Positions 1-5,890 of a DNA stretch of 6,907 nucleotides are shown in pieces. The stretch is from Thermofilum sp. (GTDB lineage: Archaea; Thermoproteota; Thermoprotei; Thermofilales; Thermofilaceae): contig JAJHRM010000135.1 in the NCBI GenBank assembly GCA_020832965.1, positions 1 to 6,907 of the forward strand, in the 5' to 3' direction. The notes beneath the pieces were generated by a model that saw only the letters and a program-made list of their open reading frames with translations, was not told the origin of the DNA and searched no databases. Positions within the stretch are counted from its first letter, which is position 1. Each line of letters starts with the position of its first letter. The translations under genes were made by a program, and so were the position numbers.

Positions 1-418
1 ACTCCTGCCCCCTAATGAAGATCCACTCGTCGAAACCCCTGTTGAAGTTCATCCCGGGCTCGAACAGGTGGTAGTTGTCCCCGATGAGCGCGGTCCTATA
101 GCCTGCAGCCTTGAAAACCTCGGATAACGTCACGTCCTCGTCCGACAAGGGCTGCCAACCGGCGTTCACGATCCAAGGCATACCCTTCCTCATCCGCCTA
201 GCAGGCTCGAAGGGGAACACTCTCTTTCCGGTGTAAACCGCCCTCCGAACAGGTATCGTCGGTAGGGACTCGGGGTAAGCCTTAGTGTACATTACAGACT
301 CCTTCGCGAAGCGGTCGATATTCGGCGTTCTGATCCAGCTGTTGCCGTAGCACCCAACGTGGTCCTTGCGGAGCGAGTCCGTCATAACCAGGATGACGTT
401 GTAGCGCCCCTGAGCCAT
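1..418 (-). CDS. Sulfatase-fold (alkaline phosphatase superfamily) hydrolase, N-terminal part, cut by window edge
   Basis: The first 139 residues are visible and the gene continues beyond position 1. Seen: the protein opens directly with the first core strand and its metal-binding Asp (NVILVMTDSLRKDHVGCYG, D14), then TPNIDRFA, then SLPTIPVRRAVYTGKR. This last stretch aligns with the sulfatase signature CxPSRxxxxTG but has Thr54 where the Cys/Ser nucleophile would be; the Arg of the motif is kept (R58). Near the edge, PGMNFNRGFDEW and IRGQE resemble a widespread subfamily of PF00884 proteins usually named sulfatase or arylsulfatase A. There is no signal peptide, so it is probably cytoplasmic. 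The start is well fixed: the stop codon of the preceding gene (440-442) is in the same frame and no other plausible start lies in the 21-nt gap. No clear Shine-Dalgarno sits at normal spacing. It is likely co-transcribed with that gene. Inference: Thr suggests phosphoester rather than sulfate ester chemistry. Substrate unknown. Confidence 0.88.
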   Translation of the reverse strand, partial: MAQGRYNVILVMTDSLRKDHVGCYGNSWIRTPNIDRFAKESVMYTKAYPESLPTIPVRRAVYTGKRVFPFEPARRMRKGMPWIVNAGWQPLSDEDVTLSEVFKAAGYRTALIGDNYHLFEPGMNFNRGFDEWIFIRGQE

Positions 419-439
419 ACCAACCGCCCTCGCTCCACC

Positions 440-1777
440 CTACCCTACTGGGAGACTTATTTTTTGCTCTATGAGAGGGTCGCCGACCCCTCTTGTCGTG
501 GATCTATAGAGCTTCTCCAACCTTCCCAGCAACTGTAACGCTAAGTCTTCGTTCTGATCCGCTAGGTTCACGCTTTCCATAGGATCTTTTTCTAAGTCAT
601 AAAGTTCAATGTAGCCTGCCGATTTCCCGTAAATATCTGGTCGTAACGTTTCTATAAGTTTCCACTTTTTCGTTCTTATAGCTCTCTTGGTCATCCTCGT
701 ATTTTCGATGATGCATAGTTCGGTATACCCGTTCCACTTCTCTTCGAACAATGCTAAGAGACTTCTACCAGTCATATTTTCGGGTACTGGTATACCAGAG
801 AATTCTAATAGCGTAGGCGCGATATCCATGTGCGATACCATAGCGTTAACCCTGGTACCTTTGGGCACGCGTGGAGGGTACCTGATTATTAGTGGGACTT
901 TAATGTCCCACTCGTAAAGCCCGTGATGGTCGTAGTATATTTCATGCTCGCCAAGCCCCTCACCATGATCTGCAGTTAGCACTACAACAGTATTTTCTGT
1001 TAGCCCCAACTCATCTACCTTGGCTAGCAACTCACCTACTCTCTCGTCAACGTACGCGATCTCTGCGTCATAAGAGGCGTCTACATAATTTTTATCCTTA
1101 ATACCGCTCTTTATAAGATCGCCAATCCATCCTCTAAGGAGGAGCCTACCCCATAACGATTTGCTTAAGCGATCTTCAAGGTCTCCCGCATACGGGTTAC
1201 CTTTATAGAACCTTTCAATGTACTCTTTTGGAGGTAAGTAAGGCGCATGGGGATCCCAATAGTGTATGAACATGAAGAAACCGTTTTTATCTCTACTTTT
1301 TCTTAGAGCTAGCTCTAAGGCTTCAAATGCAATCTTGTTCACGATATCTGCGTTAACCTTTATCCCATGTGATATGACTGTTATGCCCCCAATGCTGAAG
1401 TAGTAATCGTACCCTCGTGCGAACCAGCCAGCTCGCGCTACGCTCTCGGGAGCCGTAGCTAAATTATCCACCGCGATCGTGACGTAACCATGCTTATTGA
1501 GCATCTCGGGCAGCATGGTTATTTCATTGGATAAATTCACGCTACCCGCATGGCACACTATCCCGTGAATAAGCGGATGCATGCCGGTCATGATCGTCGT
1601 ATAGGCTGGGTGCGTGGGTATGCCCACGGCGAAGCAGCTCTCGAACACTGCTCCATCCTTAGCAAGACGATCTATGTTCGGGCTTGTACTTTTGGCATAC
1701 CCATAGCATCCGAGGTGATCCGCTCTTAGGGTGTCTATCGCGATCAAAATTATATTCACCCTTTCTTGGTCTTGCAT
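440..1777 (-). CDS. Sulfatase-fold (PF00884-like) hydrolase with Thr nucleophile, probably a phosphoesterase
   Basis: Complete protein of 445 residues, a normal length for the family. Seen: IAIDTLRADHLGCYGY (residues 12-27) with metal ligand D15; PTHPAYTTIMTG (54-65) at the nucleophile site with Thr55; HYWDPHAPYLPP (172-183), a typical second active-site region; TADHGEGLGEH (268-278) with metal-binding D270/H271; K293 in the following strand; and the usual C-terminal RAIRTKKWKLI (365-375) and LYDLEKDPMESVNLA (392-406). The fold assignment is therefore firm. The sulfatase signature CxPxR reads T-H-P-A-Y here, so both the residue that becomes formylglycine and the following Arg are missing. Known: Thr is the nucleophile in related phosphodiesterases, LtaS and phosphoethanolamine transferases. 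No signal peptide or membrane segment is seen, so it is probably cytoplasmic. The ATG at 1777 has no Shine-Dalgarno but a TATA box centred about 28 nt upstream, which fits a leaderless transcript. True substrate unknown; it may still be annotated as sulfatase by homology. Confidence 0.93.
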   Translation of the reverse strand: MQDQERVNIILIAIDTLRADHLGCYGYAKSTSPNIDRLAKDGAVFESCFAVGIPTHPAYTTIMTGMHPLIHGIVCHAGSVNLSNEITMLPEMLNKHGYVTIAVDNLATAPESVARAGWFARGYDYYFSIGGITVISHGIKVNADIVNKIAFEALELALRKSRDKNGFFMFIHYWDPHAPYLPPKEYIERFYKGNPYAGDLEDRLSKSLWGRLLLRGWIGDLIKSGIKDKNYVDASYDAEIAYVDERVGELLAKVDELGLTENTVVVLTADHGEGLGEHEIYYDHHGLYEWDIKVPLIIRYPPRVPKGTRVNAMVSHMDIAPTLLEFSGIPVPENMTGRSLLALFEEKWNGYTELCIIENTRMTKRAIRTKKWKLIETLRPDIYGKSAGYIELYDLEKDPMESVNLADQNEDLALQLLGRLEKLYRSTTRGVGDPLIEQKISLPVG

Positions 1778-1780
1778 CGA

Positions 1781-1793
1781 TTTTTCGCAAAAA
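1781..1793. repeat. Short inverted repeat (T5-CGC-A5) between TATA box and start codon
   Basis: Five T and five A bases flank CGC in the 13-bp quasi-palindrome TTTTTCGCAAAAA. It lies in the 48-bp gap between two genes, just downstream of the TATA box and just before the expected transcription start. It could be an operator for a dimeric repressor. On the minus strand its T-run could also help end transcription of the upstream gene. It is short and AT-rich, so chance is possible. Confidence 0.35.
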
Positions 1794-1800
1794 CACTTAT

Positions 1801-1815
1801 CTATATATGCTTTGC
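1801..1815 (-). promoter_or_regulatory. Archaeal TATA/BRE promoter of the 440-1777 gene (leaderless)
   Basis: On the minus strand the sequence reads GCAAAG followed by CATATATAG. This fits an archaeal BRE (purine- and A-rich) next to a TATA box. The box centre is about 28 nt from the A of the ATG at 1777. Archaeal transcription normally starts about 26 nt after the TATA centre, so the transcript should begin at or within a few nt of the start codon. The absence of a Shine-Dalgarno agrees with this. Confidence 0.68.
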
Positions 1816-1825
1816 GCGCTATGCG

Positions 1826-3826
1826 CTACTCGATTTCCCTCATGAAGTACGTGTGCGTTAGCTTCATTTCCGCCTCTACAGCCGCTTTAAGCTTCTCGTA
1901 CTTCTCCTTCAGCTCCTCGCACCTTTTCCTCAGCTCCTCAAGCTCTCTAACCTTCGAGTCCGGGTCCTCGAGCGCTTGGTAGATCACAGCGCCCTCCGCG
2001 TCCTTGGGTATCGGCAGCTCCATGAGGTAGCACACCGTCGGCACGATGTCGGTAAGCCACACGGTCCTGCTCACCTTCACGCCCCTCTTGAGGCCCGGAC
2101 CCGCCATGATCAGCAAGCCCCTCAAATCCCCTATACCCCACTTAGCGGTGGATAGGAAGGGGCCGTGCTGCCCCTCGAACTCCGGCCTCAGCGCGAACAC
2201 CACGTCGCCCACCCTATCCCCGTACAGCCCTAGCACTCGAGCGTCCTCCCTCCTGAGGGCGAAGAGGATGGGTTTCAAGCCCGTCTCGGGATCCGTGTAG
2301 TCGTAGAGCGCTTTTATGACCTGGTCCACCACCTTCTCGTACTCGCTGGGCTCCACCACGCCCTCCGGATCCCTACCCTTAAGGTTCACGTAGATGTAGC
2401 ACGCCCTCTGGGGCACGGCTTTCGTCCGGCTCCAATCCACCTTTTTAACGCCGCCCTCCTCCCTGTAGGCCAGCAAACCCGCCTTCACCAGCACCTCTCT
2501 CACGTCGAACCTGTGGGCCGTGGGCTTAGCCCCGTGATCCGACACTACGACCACGAGCGTCTTGCTCAAGTCCACTTTGCTCAGGATCTCGCCGACCATG
2601 CGGTCCAAGCTCTTGTAGAACTCGAGCTCGACCTTGAGGTAGGTCTTGTTGACCTCCTCCGAGGGTGCGGTTCTGGGGTCCACCTCGTTTATGAACGCGT
2701 GGTAAGCCCAATCCGGGCAGTGGGCGTGCATGATGAAGATCGACCACGACGGGTAGAGCTCCATGAGCTTGCAAGCCGCTTTAGCCAGCCACCGGTGCTC
2801 CATATCGATCACCTCCAGGAACGTTTCCTCGTCGATCCAGCCCAAGTTTAGAGCGCGGTAAACGCCATGGGATGGCATGGGGTAGACGTCTTCAAACTCG
2901 AGCTTGCTCGCCACGTCCTCGGGGTAGCTCCACCCCGACAGCGCGCCGATGGGCGTGACGTAAAGCTTTACCTTCGAACCATCGCTGGAGAGTTCCAAAA
3001 GCTTGATCTTGAAAGCCGCGCGGACAGGCCCCCTCTCCGTCTCGAACACTTCTTTAATCAAGGGGCTCCACTCGCCCACCTTAAGCTTTGCGAGAGCGGT
3101 CTCGTAGTCCTTGCTCCTGCACACGGCGGCTTCAACGAAGCCGGAGCCGTAGTCCAGCAGGAGGAGCCACCACGAAGTCGGCTTCACGCGGTACAGGGCT
3201 CTGGGGTAGTACAAGTCGAGCCTAGCTTCACGAGCGCGCTTAACCCCAACCGGAAGGTTAACCCAACCCTCACCCTCTTTAACCACTATCTTCGCGGCCA
3301 GGGGGTACTCCTCGGTCGAGAAGAGCATGTCCTCGCACAAGGTAACGCCGTACCAGGAAGCGTACCTTTCGACTTCGGCCACGTGGGAGAGGTCGGGGGC
3401 GATCCTCCACTCGTTAACCGCCAACCCGGCGCCCCCCACTTGGACAATGTTCCTCCCCCGTGGGGGCCACGTGGACGGGTAGTTTAGGATGATCGTAAGC
3501 TTTCCCTCCCTCTCGGCGGCTTCCCAGAGGTACTCCGCTTGGCAATCCCTCGAGTCGAAAGCGGCGTAAGTCTGATCGAGGGGCATGCCCGGCTTGTGCA
3601 TGTTGAAGCACGTGATCCCGTGAGTCCCCGGCCAAGCCCCCGTGACGATCGTGGTCCAGTTCGGAGGGGTTATTGTTGGGTAGGGCACTAGGCAGTTCTC
3701 GAAGTACACACCCTCCTCTATCAGCCTCTTGAGGTTGGGCAGATACCCCTTAGCGGCGTACTCGTAAAGCCTCGGAGCTATCGGAGCGTCGAAGCCTATC
3801 AGGACGAGCTTCTCGGGTTTCGCCAT
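1826..3826 (-). CDS. Type I phosphodiesterase/nucleotide pyrophosphatase-like enzyme (alkaline phosphatase superfamily)
   Basis: A 666-residue metal-dependent phosphoesterase. Seen: LVLIGFDAP (7-15) with metal ligand D13; PTITPPNWTTIVTGAWPGTHGI (50-71), a clear match to the NPP nucleophile motif (TFPNxxxIVTGxxPxxHGI), with Thr53 as nucleophile and Asn56 as oxyanion residue; PDWAYHAF (371-378) giving the DxxxH pair D372/H376; VSDHGAKP (428-435) giving D430/H431; and GQHG with H554. The whole two-metal ligand set of this family is thus present, and the enzyme should be active. Residues about 150-330 form an insertion between the core halves, as in the large archaeal/bacterial AlkP-superfamily group (COG3379-like). 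The C-terminal tail (about 623-655) is rich in Glu/Lys/Leu and predicted coiled coil, so it may oligomerise. There is no signal peptide, so it is probably cytoplasmic. The start at 3826 lacks a Shine-Dalgarno but has a TATA box 28 nt upstream. G+C is clearly higher than in the genes on both sides. Substrate unknown; phosphodiester, nucleotide or phosphosugar are all possible. Confidence 0.93.
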   Translation of the reverse strand: MAKPEKLVLIGFDAPIAPRLYEYAAKGYLPNLKRLIEEGVYFENCLVPYPTITPPNWTTIVTGAWPGTHGITCFNMHKPGMPLDQTYAAFDSRDCQAEYLWEAAEREGKLTIILNYPSTWPPRGRNIVQVGGAGLAVNEWRIAPDLSHVAEVERYASWYGVTLCEDMLFSTEEYPLAAKIVVKEGEGWVNLPVGVKRAREARLDLYYPRALYRVKPTSWWLLLLDYGSGFVEAAVCRSKDYETALAKLKVGEWSPLIKEVFETERGPVRAAFKIKLLELSSDGSKVKLYVTPIGALSGWSYPEDVASKLEFEDVYPMPSHGVYRALNLGWIDEETFLEVIDMEHRWLAKAACKLMELYPSWSIFIMHAHCPDWAYHAFINEVDPRTAPSEEVNKTYLKVELEFYKSLDRMVGEILSKVDLSKTLVVVVSDHGAKPTAHRFDVREVLVKAGLLAYREEGGVKKVDWSRTKAVPQRACYIYVNLKGRDPEGVVEPSEYEKVVDQVIKALYDYTDPETGLKPILFALRREDARVLGLYGDRVGDVVFALRPEFEGQHGPFLSTAKWGIGDLRGLLIMAGPGLKRGVKVSRTVWLTDIVPTVCYLMELPIPKDAEGAVIYQALEDPDSKVRELEELRKRCEELKEKYEKLKAAVEAEMKLTHTYFMREIE

Positions 3827-3850
3827 CAGAGCAACTAAACTCTAGGTTCC

Positions 3851-3865
3851 TATATTAAGTTTTTC
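3851..3865 (-). promoter_or_regulatory. Archaeal TATA/BRE promoter of the phosphodiesterase gene (leaderless)
   Basis: The minus strand reads GAAAAAC (BRE-like) followed by TTAATATA (TATA box, 3851-3858). The box centre is about 28 nt upstream of the ATG at 3826. This is practically the same spacing as the promoter of the next gene, and places transcription start at or just before the start codon. It lies in the 86-bp gap after the ABC operon, so the phosphodiesterase can be transcribed separately from the transporter. Confidence 0.68.
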
Positions 3866-3912
3866 TCTAAGAAGAAGTTACTAAAATACAGCCGTGCGCC
3901 ATACAGTATTAT

Positions 3913-4878
3913 TCAGCTAAAAAGCCAGCAGCTAATCAACCTCCCTTTTACATTTAGAGGGGGTGGGCGTGCTTTAAGACAACGGTTTGTAGCATAGGGG
4001 CATCTATTCGCGAACTTGCATCCTAATGCTTCAAATTCTTTAACTTCTAATCCAGAAAGTTTTATCTCTCCTTTCCATCGATTTTTAGGATCCGGTTTTG
4101 GCAAGGAATCGAGCAGTATTGCAGTATATGGATGCAGGGGTTTGGTTAATATTTCCTCTGCAGGACCTTGCTCAACAATACTACCTCTATACATTATCGC
4201 AATGTCATCGCTCACATAGTATGCGGTAGCTAGATCATGTGTAATATATAGTATAGACATCTTAAGTTTTTGTTTTAAATCTAGCATTATATTTATTATC
4301 TCCATTCTAAGTGAGGCATCGATCATCGATACAGGTTCATCAGCAATCAACAATTTAGGATTTGTTAACAACGCTCGCGCTATTGATACTCTCTGAAGCT
4401 CTCCCCCTGAGAATTCGTGAGGATGTTTCCCCTCGATTTCATCTAAACTTAATCCTACTAAATGCAAAGTATCGTCTGCTATTCTTTTAGCATCTTTTTC
4501 ATTGTTTGCTATTTTGTAGTTTAAAATAGTACCTATTAAGTATTGATCAACCTTCTTAAGAGGATTGAAAGATTCGAAAGGATTTTGAAATATTGGTTGA
4601 ACTTCTTTTCTAAATTCTATAAGACGCGCACCTTTCAGCTTAAACATATCGTTTCCTCTATACGCGACTGTTCCCTTTGTAGGTTTTATTAACCCTAATA
4701 GTATTCTAGCTAGAGTTGTTTTACCGCTGCCGCTTTCTCCTACTAAGCTAATAACCTTAGCCTCTTCTTCTTTTACGGTTAAACTAACGTCGTCAACCGC
4801 GGTAAGTTTGCTACCGAAGACTAAACCTCCAATTTTGAATATTTTTGTCACGTTTTTAGCCTCGATCAATGCCGCCAT
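3913..4878 (-). CDS. OppF/DppF-type ABC transporter ATP-binding protein
   Basis: One of the two ATPase subunits that power an Opp/Dpp-family importer at the inner face of the membrane; 321 residues, usual length. Seen: Walker A GESGSGKT (47-54), Q-loop Q98, ABC signature SGGELQR (157-163), Walker B LLIADEP (176-182; D180, catalytic E181) and switch His H214. The ATPase is complete. The C-terminal oligopeptide-transporter extension carries four cysteines (C287, C293, C300, C317) in a C-x5-C-x6-C...C pattern. Known: in mycobacterial Opp/Dpp ATPases this region holds a [4Fe-4S] cluster. The sequence KPLHPYTAILLDSLP (246-260) is a family hallmark. It starts 7 nt after the OppD-like stop, with a strong Shine-Dalgarno. 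It is the last gene of the transporter operon. The substrate cannot be told from the ATPase; peptides or oligosaccharides are both possible in archaea. The gene is AT-rich. Confidence 0.95.
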   Translation of the reverse strand: MAALIEAKNVTKIFKIGGLVFGSKLTAVDDVSLTVKEEEAKVISLVGESGSGKTTLARILLGLIKPTKGTVAYRGNDMFKLKGARLIEFRKEVQPIFQNPFESFNPLKKVDQYLIGTILNYKIANNEKDAKRIADDTLHLVGLSLDEIEGKHPHEFSGGELQRVSIARALLTNPKLLIADEPVSMIDASLRMEIINIMLDLKQKLKMSILYITHDLATAYYVSDDIAIMYRGSIVEQGPAEEILTKPLHPYTAILLDSLPKPDPKNRWKGEIKLSGLEVKEFEALGCKFANRCPYATNRCLKARPPPLNVKGRLISCWLFS

Positions 4879-4883
4879 GATTC

Positions 4884-4890
4884 GATCACC
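4884..4890 (-). promoter_or_regulatory. Strong ribosome-binding site for the OppF-like gene
   Basis: GGTGATC on the minus strand is a full match to the archaeal 16S rRNA 3' end (GAUCACC). It sits 5 nt before the ATG at 4878 and spans the stop codon of the OppD-like gene (4886-4888). This supports the chosen start and translational coupling. Confidence 0.7.
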
Positions 4891-5890
4891 CCGAATACAG
4901 GTGGCATGCTACATAGCGTGAAGGACTACGTCCAATCTGCGCTAAGAGCGGCTCGGCGCTTTTACACACGTCTGTGGCGTAGGGGCACCTCGGGTGGAAC
5001 CTGCATCCAGAGGGTGGGTTTCTAAGTGAAGGTGGTTTACCGGGTATACCAGCTCTCCTAGCCTTATCGCCAATCATAGGAAGTGCTCGGATTAAGTGCT
5101 TAGTATAGGGGTGTAAAGGATCTTCAAATACTTCCTCTACAGTTCCTATCTCTACAATTTTTCCAGCATACATTACGGCTAGCCTATGGGCGATCTGGGC
5201 ATGAACACCCATATCGTGGGTAACTACGACTAGGGTGCTTTTTAACTCCTGCTGCACTCTAGCTAAAAGTTGCAAGATCCCCCTCTGAACGACGACGTCC
5301 AACGCTGTAGTGGGCTCATCCGCAAGTATAACTCTGGGTTTAAGCAGAGTTGCTAAGGCTATTACAACTCTCTGTCTCATACCCCCACTAAGTTGATGGG
5401 GATATGATGATAGAACTTCTTTGGGCAATCCTAATCTATCGAAATGCTCAATCATTAACTGCTCCATTTCATCTACATTAAAGTTCTCGTAGTGAGATTT
5501 TATTACGTCGAAAAATTGATCTTTTATCTTTCTAACGGGATTTAATGCACTCATCGATCCTTGAGGGATATAGCTGATGTCCTTAAACCATAATTTTCCT
5601 AGTTCTGATTTGTCAAGCTCCAATAACGATATTTTCCTCCCCTCTAAGTTGTATGTAATGGATCCATCTACCACCGTCAGGGGCGGCTCAACCAACCCAT
5701 AAATGGTTTTTATGAGGGTGGATTTACCGCAGCCGGATTCTCCAGCTATACCCAATATTTCTCCAGAATGTACTTTCATCGATACTCCGTCTACAGCTTT
5801 AATTTCTGCATGCATGGTTCCACCAACCGCTTTTAAAACATAGTAGGCCTTTAGATTTTCGATACTTATTATCTCCTCCGTCATGATCAT
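4886..5890 (-). CDS. OppD/DppD-type ABC transporter ATP-binding protein
   Basis: The second ATPase subunit of the importer; 334 residues from the first ATG. Seen: Walker A GESGCGKS (50-57), Q-loop Q110, ABC signature LSGGMRQR (167-174), Walker B VILADEP (187-193; D191, E192), D-loop TALD and switch His H225. All functional motifs are intact. The C-terminal extension has DPLHPYTKHLIRALP (257-271) and a four-cysteine set (C296, C302, C309, C329), expected from relatives to bind a [4Fe-4S] cluster. It should pair with the OppF-like ATPase as a heterodimer. The first ATG (5890) overlaps the OppC-like stop as ATGA. A second in-frame ATG (5884) is better placed relative to the G-rich ribosome-binding site and would give 332 residues beginning MTEEI. 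Either start is possible and the function is unaffected. Confidence 0.95.
   Translation of the reverse strand: MIMTEEIISIENLKAYYVLKAVGGTMHAEIKAVDGVSMKVHSGEILGIAGESGCGKSTLIKTIYGLVEPPLTVVDGSITYNLEGRKISLLELDKSELGKLWFKDISYIPQGSMSALNPVRKIKDQFFDVIKSHYENFNVDEMEQLMIEHFDRLGLPKEVLSSYPHQLSGGMRQRVVIALATLLKPRVILADEPTTALDVVVQRGILQLLARVQQELKSTLVVVTHDMGVHAQIAHRLAVMYAGKIVEIGTVEEVFEDPLHPYTKHLIRALPMIGDKARRAGIPGKPPSLRNPPSGCRFHPRCPYATDVCKSAEPLLAQIGRSPSRYVACHLYSG

Noticed and set aside
455..467. AT-rich patch (GCAAAAAATAAGT on the minus strand) as a promoter for the left-most gene
   Set aside because: It is inside the end of the previous coding region, about 43 nt from the start codon rather than about 28, and it is a poor TATA match. 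Co-transcription explains the gene better.
2513..2851. Other medium-length open frames on both strands within the phosphodiesterase gene
   Set aside because: They are overlapping frames of the same GC-rich coding sequence, with no ribosome-binding site, promoter or recognisable motif.
2867..3487. A 206-codon open frame on the plus strand, opposite the phosphodiesterase gene
   Set aside because: It lies fully antisense to a gene with a complete set of conserved catalytic motifs, in GC-rich DNA where stop codons are rare. Its translation is rich in Arg, His, Gly and Val and shows no recognisable domain.
440..3826. Secreted enzymes with signal peptides
   Set aside because: The N-termini lead straight into the first core strand with its metal-binding Asp at residue 13-15, leaving no room for a signal sequence, and the mapped starts are supported by promoter spacing.
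3866..3893. T-rich stretch after the ABC operon (TGTATTTTAG and CTTCTTCTT on the minus strand) as a terminator
   Set aside because: Archaeal termination at T-runs is plausible here, but the longest run is only four T and no convincing hairpin is present.
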